Shown: positions 28,171-37,461 of the stretch, in pieces | Layout of the letters: every line of letters starts with the position of its first letter | How positions within the stretch are numbered: position 1 is the stretch's first letter | Assembly (NCBI RefSeq): GCF_001813675.1 | Contig: NZ_KV813657.1 | Coordinates: 48,482 to 89,375 of the forward strand | Direction: 5' to 3' | DNA: 40,894 nucleotides | Source of the DNA: Streptococcus sp. HMSC078D09 | GTDB taxonomy: Bacteria > Bacillota > Bacilli > Lactobacillales > Streptococcaceae | Program-made: the position numbers and the translations under genes | Notes under the pieces: model-generated | What the model saw: the letters and a program-made list of their open reading frames with translations, nothing else | What the model was told of the DNA's origin: nothing | Databases searched by the model: none

Positions 28171-29469
28171 ATGAATGCGCGTGAACAGATTGTTCGAGTG
28201 CTAGAAGAGGTTTTTGAGCAGGGAGCTTATTCTAATATTGCCCTAAATCAAGCGTTAGAACACTCTCAACTTTCAGATAAAGATAGAAGCTTTGTTACGG
28301 AAGTTGTTTACGGTACTGTAGCACGAAAGATAACACTCGAGTGGTATCTCGCCCACGTGATTGAAGACCGGACGAAATTAGATCCTTGGCTCTATTATCT
28401 TTTGATGATGAGTTTGTATCAACTTGTCTATTTAGACCGCATTCCTGATCATGCCATCGTCAATGAAGCTGTCCGGATAGCAAAACGTCGTAAAGCAGGC
28501 AGTGAGAAGTTTGTCAATGCTATTCTTAGAAAGCTCCTCCGCGAGGGACTACCAGCTATTGATACGATTAAGCGAAAGAACAAACGTTATTCGGTAGAGT
28601 ATTCCCTACCTGTATGGTTGATCAAAGCATTGATCGATGAATACGGTGAAGAACGTGCTTGTGCTATTTTTAAGAGTCTCTATCAGCGTAATAAATCCAG
28701 TATTCGTGTGATTGATCTGGACGAAAAAGAAGAGTTGGCTCAGCTACTCGAAGCAACCTCCTCTCTACTTGCCCCGTCTGCCCTCGTGAAAGATCAGGGA
28801 CATTTTGCGGCGCATTCCTTGTTTAAAGAAGGGCGCATTACTATTCAAGATGAGTCCAGTCAATTGGTGGCACCAGCTTTAGATTTGCAAGGAGATGAAT
28901 GGGTTTTAGATGCCTGTGCGGCGCCAGGTGGAAAGACGACTCACCTGGCTTCTTATCTTACAACTGGGAAAGTCACAGCCCTGGATCTCTATGACCATAA
29001 GCTCAAATTGATTCAAGAAAATGCTAATCGGCTCCATGTTGCGGACAAAATTTTGACAAAGAAGTTAGATGCGACAAAAGTCTTTGAAACATTTGGACCA
29101 GATGCTTTCGATAAAATTTTGGTGGATGCGCCTTGTTCAGGGATTGGTTTGATACGGAGAAAGCCTGATATCAAGTACAATAAAGAGAGTGCAGATTTTG
29201 TATCTTTACAAGCTATTCAATTGGCAATTCTGGATAGTGTTTGTCAAAGTGTGCGTAAAGGTGGTATAATAGTGTACAGTACGTGTACAATTATGGGGAA
29301 AGAAAATTTTGAAGTGGTAGATCAATTTTTGAAAAACCATCCAAATTTCGAACAAGTCCCATTGGATCACGAAAGAAAAGATATTCTTAAAAATGATTGT
29401 ATCCTTATTACACCCGAATTATATGGAAGTGACGGCTTCTTTATCAGTCGTTTTAAGAGAATGTCATAA
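28171..29469 (+). CDS. rsmB: 16S rRNA (cytosine-967 C5)-methyltransferase RsmB
   Basis: RsmB (Sun) methylates C5 of C967 in 16S rRNA. The start at ATG 28171 (MNAREQIV) gives 432 aa; a TTG start overlapping fmt at 28156 is possible but less likely. An N-terminal NusB-like helical domain (about 1-130) precedes the SAM domain with DACAAPGGKTTHLA, the VDAPCSGIGLIRRKPDIK block and the STCTIMGKEN catalytic Cys motif. A consensus-like promoter for the downstream genes lies within its coding sequence at 29241-29270. Confidence 0.95.
   Translation: MNAREQIVRVLEEVFEQGAYSNIALNQALEHSQLSDKDRSFVTEVVYGTVARKITLEWYLAHVIEDRTKLDPWLYYLLMMSLYQLVYLDRIPDHAIVNEAVRIAKRRKAGSEKFVNAILRKLLREGLPAIDTIKRKNKRYSVEYSLPVWLIKALIDEYGEERACAIFKSLYQRNKSSIRVIDLDEKEELAQLLEATSSLLAPSALVKDQGHFAAHSLFKEGRITIQDESSQLVAPALDLQGDEWVLDACAAPGGKTTHLASYLTTGKVTALDLYDHKLKLIQENANRLHVADKILTKKLDATKVFETFGPDAFDKILVDAPCSGIGLIRRKPDIKYNKESADFVSLQAIQLAILDSVCQSVRKGGIIVYSTCTIMGKENFEVVDQFLKNHPNFEQVPLDHERKDILKNDCILITPELYGSDGFFISRFKRMS
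29241..29270 (+). promoter_or_regulatory. Possible internal promoter for phpP-stkP
   Basis: TTGTCA (29241-29246) and a perfect TATAAT (29265-29270) are separated by 18 bases, with TGG just before the -10, inside rsmB. It is about 220 bases upstream of phpP. Two copies of the palindrome TGTACA follow within 25 bases, although that region also encodes the conserved VYSTCT motif. Confidence 0.55.
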
Positions 29470-29490
29470 TATCAGGAGGAAACTGACAGT

Positions 29491-30231
29491 ATGGATATTA
29501 CGATCTTAACCGATGTAGGTCAAAGACGGACAAATAACCAAGACTATGCAAATCAATATAAAAACAAGGCTGGAAAATCTATGGTTTTTCTTGCTGATGG
29601 TATGGGAGGACACCGTGCCGGAAATATTGCTAGTGAAATGGCAGTCACAGACCTAGGTGCGGCTTGGGTTTCTTCTGAGATCGAGACGGTTAATCAAGTA
29701 CGGGAATGGTTTGCAGAACATTTAGAAGCTGTGAACCGACGGATTCATTTGGCTGGGCAAGATGATGAGCACAAAGGAATGGGAACGACATTAGAAGCCT
29801 TGGCTTTTGTAGAAGGACAAGTGATTTATGCCCACGTTGGGGATTCACGGATTGGCCTCATTCGTCAGGGCGAATACCAGCAGTTGACCAGTGACCATTC
29901 TCTTGTAAATGCTCTTTTGCGAGCTGGTCAAATTACAGAGGAAGAAGCAGCCCATCATCCTCAGCGGAACATCATCACTCAGTCCATTGGCCAAAAAGAT
30001 GAGTTAGAGCCGGATTATGGTTTGGTGACGGTTGAAGCAGATGATTATATTTTGATCAATAGTGATGGTTTAACCAATATGATTGGCCCTGATGAGATCA
30101 GAGATATTATCTTGAGTGATGTTTCACTGGAAGAAAAAGCTCAAACCTTGATTCGTTTTGCCAATAATGCTGGAGGCTTGGATAATATTACTGTTGTACT
30201 GCTCCACTTTACTGAGGAGGATGCAGCATGA
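29491..30231 (+). CDS. phpP: PP2C-type Ser/Thr phosphatase PhpP
   Basis: PhpP is a metal-dependent phosphatase that reverses StkP phosphorylation. The 246-aa product carries PP2C motifs: RTNNQD near residue 13, LADGMGGH with Asp36 and Gly37 as metal-site residues, [15 protein letters not shown] and [19 protein letters not shown] precedes the ATG. Its stop overlaps the stkP start by four bases (ATGA), so kinase and phosphatase are made together, as in other streptococci. Confidence 0.96.
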   Translation: MDITILTDVGQRRTNNQDYANQYKNKAGKSMVFLADGMGGHRAGNIASEMAVTDLGAAWVSSEIETVNQVREWFAEHLEAVNRRIHLAGQDDEHKGMGTTLEALAFVEGQVIYAHVGDSRIGLIRQGEYQQLTSDHSLVNALLRAGQITEEEAAHHPQRNIITQSIGQKDELEPDYGLVTVEADDYILINSDGLTNMIGPDEIRDIILSDVSLEEKAQTLIRFANNAGGLDNITVVLLHFTEEDAA

Positions 30232-32096
30232 TTCAAATCGGCAAAATTTTTGCCGGGCGATATAAAATCATCCAACAAATTGGACGCGGCGGGATGGCAG
30301 ATGTTTATCTTGCGCGTGATTTGATTTTAGATGGGGAAGAAGTTGCAGTCAAGGTACTGCGTACGAATTACCAGACGGATCCCATTGCAGTTGCGCGTTT
30401 TCAGCGTGAAGCAAAGGCGATGGCAGAGCTGGACCATCCAAATATCGTTCGGATTACAGACATTGGCGAAGAAGAAGGACAACAATACCTTGCAATGGAA
30501 TATGTTGCAGGTTTAGACTTGAAACGCTATATCAAAGAAAATGCTCCTTTATCAAATGAAGAAGCTGTTCGTTTGATGGGGCAGATCCTTCTAGCTATGC
30601 GTCTTGCCCATACGCGTGGCATTATCCATAGAGATTTAAAACCACAGAATGTCCTCTTGACACCAGATGGAACAGCAAAAGTTTCAGACTTTGGGATTGC
30701 AGTGGCCTTTGCAGAGACTAGTTTGACCCAGACCAACTCGATGTTGGGGTCGGTTCATTATTTGTCCCCTGAGCAGGCGCGTGGTTCAAAAGCTACGGTG
30801 CAAAGTGACATCTACGCTATGGGAATCATTTTCTATGAGATGTTGACAGGACACATTCCTTATGATGGAGATAGTGCAGTCACAATTGCTTTGCAGCATT
30901 TTCAAAAGCCACTCCCATCTATTCGTGAAGAAAATAAGAATGTTCCACAAGCTTTAGAAAATGTAGTGATCAAAGCGACAGCTAAAAAACTGACGGATCG
31001 CTATAAATCAGTGGCAGAGATGTATGTGGATCTTTCAAGTTGCTTGTCCTATGAGAGAAGAAATGAGAAAAAACTGGTTTTTGAAGACCAAGCGAAAGCT
31101 GATACAAAGACTCTTCCAAAAGTGAGTCCAACTCCAAAGACGGCTCCTGTTCCAATCTCTGAGGTACGCAGTGAAATCAGTTCGGTAGATCCTAATCGAC
31201 CATTATCTGACCAGCAGACAATGGCACCAAGTAAAAAGCCAAGAAGACGCTTGCGGGCGCGCTACAAGGTCTTGTTTGTTGCCATTGCACTAGTTCTTGC
31301 AGCCTTTACTTTCTTGTTGTATATGAGCCCAGCCAATAAAACAGTTCCAGATGTTTCCGGCAAAACCATTGCCGAAGCTAGAGCGGTTATTGAGGGACAA
31401 GACCTTCAAGTCGGTGAAGAGAAGGAAGAGTACAGTGATTCGGTTGCAGAAGGTTATGTCATTCGAACCAATCCAAATGCAGGGGCTCAAAAGAAAGAAC
31501 AAAGTCGAATTGATTTGATTGTTTCAAAAGGACCAAACAGCTTTGAAATGCCAAATTACGTGGGTGAAACACGGGCAGCAGCAGAAGTAGATCTGAAAAA
31601 TACTTATAAAGTATCAAGCAAAATGATCACGATTGAAGAAGTTGATACCTTCGATTATGCTGCAGGGACAGTTCTTGAACAAACCCCAGCTCCAGGAGAG
31701 CAATATTCTCTGAATTCAAAAAACAAGATTGTTTTGAAAGTAGCGAAAGAAACGACTTCAATTGAAATGCCAAACTATGTTGGATCAACTTACGATTTTG
31801 CTAGAAGTAATTTGATTGAGATCTATGGTATTAAAGAAGCCAATATCGAATTAAGAAAAACAGAACATCTCCCTGATGGGGTAGTTGTTTCTGCCGGTCA
31901 AATTGTCAGTCAAACTCCAGAAGTTTCGAGTACGGTGGATATTAACCGAACACGAATTGTTTTGACTGTATATGAGCCTAAAGTGACAGCTTCTTCAAGT
32001 ACGAAAGCCTCATCCAGTTCAGATACATCAAGTTCGTCCTCTGCTGAACGATCAGATACAGAAAGTTCTAGCAGTAGTGCAACTAGTGGAGATTAA
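30228..32096 (+). CDS. stkP: Ser/Thr protein kinase StkP with PASTA repeats
   Basis: StkP is the membrane kinase coordinating septal and peripheral wall synthesis; known substrates include MapZ. The 622-aa protein has an N-terminal kinase domain (about 10-275: [10 protein letters not shown]42, HRDLKPQN with D136, DFG at 154), a juxtamembrane segment, a span at about 347-366 and an extracellular region with three PASTA modules beginning at PDVSG, MPNYVGE and MPNYVGS. A Ser-rich tail follows. Pneumococcal StkP has four PASTA units in about 659 aa, so this form is shorter by one unit but gains the tail. It overlaps phpP and is followed by a terminator and liaFSR. Confidence 0.96.
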   Translation: MIQIGKIFAGRYKIIQQIGRGGMADVYLARDLILDGEEVAVKVLRTNYQTDPIAVARFQREAKAMAELDHPNIVRITDIGEEEGQQYLAMEYVAGLDLKRYIKENAPLSNEEAVRLMGQILLAMRLAHTRGIIHRDLKPQNVLLTPDGTAKVSDFGIAVAFAETSLTQTNSMLGSVHYLSPEQARGSKATVQSDIYAMGIIFYEMLTGHIPYDGDSAVTIALQHFQKPLPSIREENKNVPQALENVVIKATAKKLTDRYKSVAEMYVDLSSCLSYERRNEKKLVFEDQAKADTKTLPKVSPTPKTAPVPISEVRSEISSVDPNRPLSDQQTMAPSKKPRRRLRARYKVLFVAIALVLAAFTFLLYMSPANKTVPDVSGKTIAEARAVIEGQDLQVGEEKEEYSDSVAEGYVIRTNPNAGAQKKEQSRIDLIVSKGPNSFEMPNYVGETRAAAEVDLKNTYKVSSKMITIEEVDTFDYAAGTVLEQTPAPGEQYSLNSKNKIVLKVAKETTSIEMPNYVGSTYDFARSNLIEIYGIKEANIELRKTEHLPDGVVVSAGQIVSQTPEVSSTVDINRTRIVLTVYEPKVTASSSTKASSSSDTSSSSSAERSDTESSSSSATSGD

Positions 32097-32107
32097 TAAA
32101 TCAGTCT

Positions 32108-32136
32108 AAGACTCAGATGGATTTCTGGGTCTTTTT
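32108..32136 (+). terminator. Terminator after stkP
   Basis: AAGACTCAGA pairs with TCTGGGTCTT (one mismatch-type A/G-T position) around a 6-base loop, followed by T residues. It separates the kinase operon from liaFSR. Confidence 0.75.
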
Positions 32137-32186
32137 GATTGTCTGCTATTATCCAACCACAGACGGAAGTCAAATGAGGAAAAATT

Positions 32187-32195
32187 TGATAAAAT
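32187..32195 (+). promoter_or_regulatory. Extended -10 promoter of liaFSR
   Basis: TGATAAAAT is an extended -10 box 20 bases before the liaF ATG. No clear -35 is seen, which would fit an activator-dependent promoter such as one controlled by LiaR itself. Confidence 0.5.
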
Positions 32196-32215
32196 AGGAA
32201 AAGATGAGGTAAACT

Positions 32216-32911
32216 ATGTGGAAAATACAAATTTTTATTTTCGTTGAAGCCGTTTTGTTAACATTAGCAGCGATCACCATTTTATCAATCGATTTTTCCA
32301 GATTTGTTGTCTTGATGGTTCTCTTTTTGCTCCTTTTGTATTACTATTTTGGCAAACAAAAAGCGAATTTTCTATTAATCGCGCTGAGTGTGCTCTTATT
32401 TTTTATCGTGATGCTGAATCCTTTTGTGATTGCAGCCATTTTATTTGCGGTGGTTTATGGTTTATTGATTGCCTACCCTTATATGTATAAGGAAAATGAA
32501 GCCGTTGTGTTTGATGTTGAAGAGGATACGAAAATTCGTCAGGAAAAAACTCGATGGATTGGTGATTTACAACATTTTTCAAAGCAAAGTCGAGGGTATC
32601 GAGATCTGAATGTGATCCGAGTTTTTGGGAATGACACCCTCCATTTAGAGGAGGTAGCCATTTGCAATTGGGACAATGTAGTGATCATTCGGAAAGGGTT
32701 TGGAAATACAAAAATTATCTTACCGATTGATTTGGAATTGCATTTACAAATTAACACCCTGTATGGAGATCTGAAGTTTTTGGATCTTCCTGTCCGTAAA
32801 ATGAGGAATGAAACCATAGACATTGAAACGGCACATTATCGGAGATCGCACCGTTCTATAAAAATTGTGTTAGTTGGTATTGTTGGGGATGTTGAGGTGA
32901 TTCGCGCATGA
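32216..32911 (+). CDS. liaF: LiaF-type membrane regulator of LiaSR
   Basis: LiaF (VraT/YvqF family) restrains the LiaS kinase in the absence of envelope stress. The 231-aa product has about four hydrophobic helices in the first 95 residues, then a hydrophilic C-terminal domain of the DUF2154/LiaF type containing IRVFGNDTLHLEE and VGIVGDVEVIRA. GAGGTAAAC precedes the ATG. It overlaps liaS by four bases. The identity rests on topology and on the three-gene arrangement with liaS and liaR. Confidence 0.9.
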   Translation: MWKIQIFIFVEAVLLTLAAITILSIDFSRFVVLMVLFLLLLYYYFGKQKANFLLIALSVLLFFIVMLNPFVIAAILFAVVYGLLIAYPYMYKENEAVVFDVEEDTKIRQEKTRWIGDLQHFSKQSRGYRDLNVIRVFGNDTLHLEEVAICNWDNVVIIRKGFGNTKIILPIDLELHLQINTLYGDLKFLDLPVRKMRNETIDIETAHYRRSHRSIKIVLVGIVGDVEVIRA

Positions 32912-33924
32912 AGAAATTAGACTATCTCCTATTGTATTTCTATTCCCTAATGGTGGTTGCGGTCATTTGTCATACCATTTTCCATTTTGTTGGTTTTCAG
33001 TGGGGCAAACTTCTTTCAGATCTTTCCTTGCTTCAGTCATTCCTATTTTTGGTTTTTAGTCTGACGCTTGCATTGACGGCTTTGGTTGTCTTAATTATTA
33101 AAATCACTCAATTTGTAACGGTTCATGCAGTACAACAAAATGTAGAATCTATCCTGACTGCTTCACAGCGAAAAGAAATTGCCCCCAAAGAATTGAATCA
33201 ACAGTTAGATTTATTGGACAGCAAATTGCTTCGACTAGAAGAAAATTTACAAAAAAGTGAAAATCGTGTGATGCGAAATGAGGAAGAAATTGTGGAAATC
33301 GAGCGTAAGAGAATTGCGCGTGATCTACATGACACGGTTAGTCAAGAATTGTTTGCAGCCAATATGATTTTATCTGGAGTGGCAACACAGGCCCTTGAGT
33401 TAGAGAAAAATCAGATCCAGCAGCAACTAAATGGTGTGTCAGATATTCTAGGTACAGCCCAAAATGATTTACGCGTCTTGCTCCTACATCTTCGTCCTAC
33501 AGAATTGGAAGGAAAAAGTTTGGTAGAAGGTATGGAGATGATTTTTAGAGAATTGAAGGAAAAGAGTAACCTAGCAGTTGTCTTCCATCATAATGACGTG
33601 AGCATTCCAAAAGAAATGGAAGAACATCTATTTCGGATCGTCCAAGAAATTGTCAGCAATACCTTGAAACACGCTAGAGCTCAACAAATGGATGTCTTTT
33701 TGCAACAGGAAGGAAAACAACTTCATTTACGGATGGTAGATGATGGAATCGGATTTGAGCAGGAAAAATTGGAACGATTGAGTTATGGGTTGAAAAATAT
33801 TCAAGAACGTGTAGAAGACATGGCGGGAACCATTAAAATAAGAACGAGTCCTCAAAAGGGAGTGGCTGTGGATATTCGCGTTCCCCTTCTTGTAAAAGAT
33901 AAAAATGAAAAGGAAACTGTATGA
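32908..33924 (+). CDS. liaS: Sensor histidine kinase LiaS
   Basis: LiaS senses lipid II cycle damage (for example by bacitracin-like agents) and phosphorylates LiaR. The 338-aa protein has two N-terminal spans with a very short extracellular loop (about 8-30 and 44-68), a coiled region, a HisKA_3 domain with phospho-acceptor H141 in RDLHDTVSQELF, and an ATPase domain with IVQEIVSNTLKHARA and VDDGIGFE. This intramembrane-sensing layout is typical of LiaS/VraS. It overlaps liaF and liaR by four bases each. Confidence 0.94.
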   Translation: MKKLDYLLLYFYSLMVVAVICHTIFHFVGFQWGKLLSDLSLLQSFLFLVFSLTLALTALVVLIIKITQFVTVHAVQQNVESILTASQRKEIAPKELNQQLDLLDSKLLRLEENLQKSENRVMRNEEEIVEIERKRIARDLHDTVSQELFAANMILSGVATQALELEKNQIQQQLNGVSDILGTAQNDLRVLLLHLRPTELEGKSLVEGMEMIFRELKEKSNLAVVFHHNDVSIPKEMEEHLFRIVQEIVSNTLKHARAQQMDVFLQQEGKQLHLRMVDDGIGFEQEKLERLSYGLKNIQERVEDMAGTIKIRTSPQKGVAVDIRVPLLVKDKNEKETV

Positions 33925-34553
33925 AAGTATTATTAGTAGACGACCATGAAATGGTCCGATTGGGATTGAAAAGCTTTTTGTCCATGCAAACCGATATTGA
34001 GCAAGTCTTAGAGGCACAAAATGGGCAAGAAGGGGTGGACTTGGCGTTGAAAGAAAGACCAGACGTCATCATCATGGATATTGTGATGCCAGAGCTAAAT
34101 GGAATCGATGCGACTCTAGCCATCCTAAAAGAGTGGCCGGAAGCTAAAATTGTCATTTTGACGTCTTATTTAGATAACGAAAAGATTTACCCTGTCTTAG
34201 ATGCCGGTGCAAAAGGGTATATTTTAAAGACCTCGTCAGCAACTGAGATCTTACAGGCTGTCCGAAAGGTTGCAAAGGGAGAATTTGCGATTGAGACAGA
34301 AGTTAGTCAAAAAGTTGAGTCACGAAAGAACCATGCTGAATTGCATGATGATTTGACAGCTAGAGAACGAGATATTCTAGCTCTATTAACAAAAGGATAT
34401 GAAAATCAACGAATAGCAGATGAACTCTTTATTTCTCTGAAAACAGTGAAGACCCATGTCTCCAACATCTTATCAAAATTAGAAGTCAGTGATCGGACGC
34501 AAGCAGTCGTCTATGCCTTCCGACACCATCTGGTGAATCAAGAAGATTTTTAA
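33921..34553 (+). CDS. liaR: Response regulator LiaR
   Basis: LiaR is the NarL-family DNA-binding partner of LiaS. The 210-aa protein has a receiver domain with the acidic pair DD at 7-8, phospho-acceptor D53 in IIMDIVMPE and Lys in GYILK, then a LuxR-type helix-turn-helix (about 145-205) with LTARERDILALLTKG and LFISLKTVKTHVSNIL. The ATG overlaps the liaS stop. In related streptococci LiaR induces its own operon and envelope-stress genes. Confidence 0.95.
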   Translation: MKVLLVDDHEMVRLGLKSFLSMQTDIEQVLEAQNGQEGVDLALKERPDVIIMDIVMPELNGIDATLAILKEWPEAKIVILTSYLDNEKIYPVLDAGAKGYILKTSSATEILQAVRKVAKGEFAIETEVSQKVESRKNHAELHDDLTARERDILALLTKGYENQRIADELFISLKTVKTHVSNILSKLEVSDRTQAVVYAFRHHLVNQEDF

Positions 34554-34560
34554 AAGGAAA

Positions 34561-34579
34561 CATGCTATAATAGAGCATG
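34561..34579 (+). promoter_or_regulatory. Promoter with palindromic arms before the HAD-cyclophilin gene
   Basis: An extended -10 TGCTATAAT (34563-34571) lies within the inverted arms CATGCT (34561-34566) and AGCATG (34574-34579). It gives the downstream pair its own promoter, and the arms could be a repressor site. Confidence 0.55.
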
Positions 34580-34597
34580 ATCATAAGGGGGAGACAA

Positions 34598-35998
34598 GTG
34601 GACGCAAAATTACGTTATAAAGCCAAAAAAGTTAAAATCGTCTTTTTTGATATTGATGATACATTACGTGCAAAAGAAACTGGATTGATTCCAGAATCTG
34701 TCAAAGATGTCTTTCATCAGTTGAAAGAAAAAGGAATCCGAACAGGGATTGCAACGGGCAGAGGGATTTTTGGGGTTGTTCCTGAAATCATGGACTTAAA
34801 GCCGGATTTTCTGGTAACCTTAAACGGTGCCTATATAGAAGATACAAAAGGAACTGTGATCTACCAATCACCGATCAATGAAGCAATCGTTTCTTCTTTT
34901 GTGGATTGGGCCAAAGAATCCGAGATTGATTATGGGTTAGTGGCTAGTCATCAAGCTGCTCTGTCCAATCGGACACCCTTGATCAGTGATGCTATTGACA
35001 TCATTTATCCCAACTTACCAGTAGATCCAGATCTGCATTTGAAAGAACCTATTTTCCAAATGTGGACCTTTGATGAAAAGGATAGTGAGCTAGAGTTGCC
35101 CCCTTCTTTGCAAGAGAACTTGCGCCTAGTTTCGTGGCATCCCCATTCATCAGATGTTGTTCGCTTTGCAGCTTCAAAAGCTTCAGGAGTTTCTCATCTT
35201 GTAAATCATTTGGGCTTGAAGCCAGAGAATGTTTTAGTATTTGGGGATGGATTAAATGATCTAGAACTGTTTGATTACGCTGGAATTAGTATCGCAATGG
35301 GAAAATCTGCCCCAGAGTTACAAGAAAAAGCTGATTATATCACTAAGAATTTAGAAGAAGATGGCATATTCTATGCCTTAGAGGAGTTAAATATGGTTGA
35401 AAAAGAATTGACATTACCACAGTTAGAACTTGCTACGGTTGACGGTCCTGTCGCTGTGATCAAAACCAATCACGGTGAGATGAACATTCAATTGTTCCCG
35501 GATCAAGCGCCAAAAACAGTTGCAAACTTTGTAGCTCTTGCTAAGTCTGGCTATTATGATGGTGTCATTTTCCATCGGATTATTAAAGATTTTATGATCC
35601 AAGGGGGAGATCCAACAGGCACAGGTATGGGTGGTGAATCCATCTATGGGGAGAGCTTCGAAGACGAATTTTCAAAAGAATTGTACAATATTCGCGGAGC
35701 CCTTTCAATGGCAAATGCTGGACCAAACACAAATGGCAGCCAATTCTTTATTGTACAAAATCAACATCTCCCATATTCGAAAAAGGAATTGGTCCGCGGT
35801 GGCTGGCCTGAAGAAATTGCTGAAATCTATACGACAGAAGGGGGAACTCCTCACCTAGATCAACGCCATACCGTATTTGGACAATTGATGGATGAAGCTT
35901 CTTTTGCTGTGTTGGATGAGATCGCGGCTGTTGAGACCGGGATGATGGATAAGCCAGTAGAAGATGTCGTGATTGAAACCATCGAGATTGAGGACTAA
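34598..35998 (+). CDS. HAD phosphatase-cyclophilin fusion protein (PpiB-like)
   Basis: This is a bifunctional protein. The N-terminal half (about 1-265) is a Cof-type HAD-IIB hydrolase with VFFDIDDTLR (nucleophile Asp) and FGDGLNDLELF. The C-terminal half (about 275-466) is a cyclophilin peptidyl-prolyl isomerase with FHRIIKDFMIQGGDPTGTG and NGSQFFIV. The GTG start at 34598 is chosen because GGGGGAG lies 5 bases before it, giving 466 aa; an ATG at 34577 lacks a site. The fusion is common in streptococci and called ppiB next to liaFSR in S. mutans. No signal peptide, so it acts in the cytoplasm. The HAD substrate is unknown. Confidence 0.93.
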   Translation: MDAKLRYKAKKVKIVFFDIDDTLRAKETGLIPESVKDVFHQLKEKGIRTGIATGRGIFGVVPEIMDLKPDFLVTLNGAYIEDTKGTVIYQSPINEAIVSSFVDWAKESEIDYGLVASHQAALSNRTPLISDAIDIIYPNLPVDPDLHLKEPIFQMWTFDEKDSELELPPSLQENLRLVSWHPHSSDVVRFAASKASGVSHLVNHLGLKPENVLVFGDGLNDLELFDYAGISIAMGKSAPELQEKADYITKNLEEDGIFYALEELNMVEKELTLPQLELATVDGPVAVIKTNHGEMNIQLFPDQAPKTVANFVALAKSGYYDGVIFHRIIKDFMIQGGDPTGTGMGGESIYGESFEDEFSKELYNIRGALSMANAGPNTNGSQFFIVQNQHLPYSKKELVRGGWPEEIAEIYTTEGGTPHLDQRHTVFGQLMDEASFAVLDEIAAVETGMMDKPVEDVVIETIEIED

Positions 35999-35999
35999 T

Positions 36000-36365
36000 A
36001 TGAAAATTGGAGATAAGTTAGAAGGGACCATTACAGGCATTCAACCTTATGGTGCCTTTGTCGAACTAGAGTCGGGTGTCACGGGCTTGATTCATATCTC
36101 AGAGATTAGAAGTGGTTATGTAAGTAATATTCATGATATTCTTTCAATTGGAGAAAAAGTCTTTGTCCAAGTCATCGATGTTGATGAATATTCTAAGAAA
36201 GCTAGCCTCTCTTTGAGAACACTAGAAGAAACACCACAACGAAGTATTCGACACCATCGTTTTTCAAATGACCGCCACAAGAGTGGTTTTGCGCCCTTAG
36301 CTCAACAGATGCCGACCTGGGTCAAAGAAGGAAAGGTATTCTTTAGCAAACAAGAAAAAAAATAA
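36000..36365 (+). CDS. cvfD: S1-domain RNA-binding protein (CvfD/GSP13 type)
   Basis: The 121-aa protein begins with a single S1 domain (about 1-72: GDKLEGTITGIQPYGAFVEL, SGVTGLIHISEI and a final ASLSLRTLEE) followed by a basic His/Arg-rich tail. It matches the general-stress-protein-13 family, called CvfD in pneumococcus, where it acts as a post-transcriptional regulator, and pnpB next to liaFSR-ppiB in S. mutans. I start it at ATG 36000, with GAGG 7 bases upstream; it begins 1 base after the fusion gene stop. Family certain, symbol by analogy. Confidence 0.88.
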   Translation: MKIGDKLEGTITGIQPYGAFVELESGVTGLIHISEIRSGYVSNIHDILSIGEKVFVQVIDVDEYSKKASLSLRTLEETPQRSIRHHRFSNDRHKSGFAPLAQQMPTWVKEGKVFFSKQEKK

Positions 36366-36404
36366 AAACTTCGATAGGTTGATGAAACCTATCGAAGTTT
36401 TTTT
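36364..36404. terminator. Bidirectional terminator between cvfD and cysK
   Basis: Positions 36364-36380 and 36386-36402 form a perfect 17-bp stem with a 5-base loop and A/T tails, between convergent genes. Confidence 0.9.
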
Positions 36405-36415
36405 GATATAGAGAA

Positions 36416-37339
36416 TTATTCAAATTCGTAAAGGGTAGTAGAAAGGTAACGTTCTCCATTATCTGGTGCAAGAGCAAGAACTTTTTTACCGCTTCCCAAT
36501 TCTTTTGCGACTTCAATAGCAGCATAGATAGCAGCTGCGCTTGAGATACCGACTAAGAATCCTTCAGCTCCACCGATAGCGCGTGCAAGTTCGAAAGCTT
36601 CTTCTGAAGATACGCGACGAACACCATCATATGCATTAGTGTCTAAAGTATTTGGGATAAAGCCTGCTGAAATCCCTTGGATTTTATGTGGTCCAGGTTT
36701 TTCACCAGAAAGGACTGCAGATTCATTGGCCTCAACGGCATAGACTTTGACAGCAGGATTATTCTTTTTCAAAGTATGAGAAATACCAGAAACAGTACCA
36801 CCAGTACCAACACCTGCGACAAAAGCATCTAAACCATCTTTTCCAAAGGCATCAACAATTTCTTGTCCTGTTGTTCTTTCATGTACCTCTGGGTTAGCAG
36901 GGTTTTCAAATTGAAGAGGAAGGAAGCCATTTCTTTCTGCAGCGATTGCTTCAGCTTTAGCGATAGCGCCTTTCATTCCTTCACTTCCAGGAGTCAAAAC
37001 GAGTTCAGCTCCATAGGCTTGGATGATTTTACGACGTTCCACACTCATGGTTTCAGGCATGACAATCACAACTTTGTAGCCTTTAGCTGCGCCAACCCAT
37101 GACAAACCAATCCCTGTGTTCCCACTAGTTGCTTCGACAATGGTATCACCTTGTTTGATCAACCCATCCGCTTCAGCTTTTTCAATCATGCTCAAAGCAA
37201 TCCGGTCTTTAACAGATGATCCAGGATTGAAAGCTTCGAGTTTGACATAGACATCTGCAGCTCCTTCAGGAACAAGACGGTTCAATTTGACAATCGGAGT
37301 GTTCCCAATCAGTTCTGTAATATTTTCATAAATAGCCAT
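36416..37339 (-). CDS. cysK: Cysteine synthase A (O-acetylserine sulfhydrylase)
   Basis: CysK makes cysteine from O-acetylserine and sulfide using PLP. The 307-aa product shows the PLP lysine in [11 protein letters not shown] (about residue 43), the substrate loop TSGNTG, and the phosphate-binding glycine loop [10 protein letters not shown]. These fit the CysK subgroup. GAGG precedes the ATG, and a TTTACA-17-TATACT promoter lies upstream. It joins the window's other sulfur/thiol genes (possible cystine importer, trxB, luxS), though not in one operon. Confidence 0.95.
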   Translation of the reverse strand: MAIYENITELIGNTPIVKLNRLVPEGAADVYVKLEAFNPGSSVKDRIALSMIEKAEADGLIKQGDTIVEATSGNTGIGLSWVGAAKGYKVVIVMPETMSVERRKIIQAYGAELVLTPGSEGMKGAIAKAEAIAAERNGFLPLQFENPANPEVHERTTGQEIVDAFGKDGLDAFVAGVGTGGTVSGISHTLKKNNPAVKVYAVEANESAVLSGEKPGPHKIQGISAGFIPNTLDTNAYDGVRRVSSEEAFELARAIGGAEGFLVGISSAAAIYAAIEVAKELGSGKKVLALAPDNGERYLSTTLYEFE

Positions 37340-37375
37340 AATATACCTCAGTTCTAGGTTTTCTTGATACTAACA

Positions 37376-37404
37376 AGTATAGTCCCTTGCGGGAAGAATG
37401 TAAA
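37376..37404 (-). promoter_or_regulatory. Promoter of cysK
   Basis: On the minus strand TTTACA (37404-37399) and TATACT (37381-37376) are separated by 17 bases, about 37 bases before the start codon. Confidence 0.65.
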
Positions 37405-37436
37405 ATATAGAAATTTTATGGGTGTGATAAAAAAAA

Positions 37437-37454
37437 ACTATCGTTGCCGATAGT
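37437..37454 (-). terminator. Terminator after yigZ
   Basis: ACTATCG and CGATAGT form a 7-bp stem with a 4-base loop, followed on the minus strand by a long T-run. It sits just past the yigZ stop. Confidence 0.75.
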
Positions 37455-37461
37455 ATTTTAA

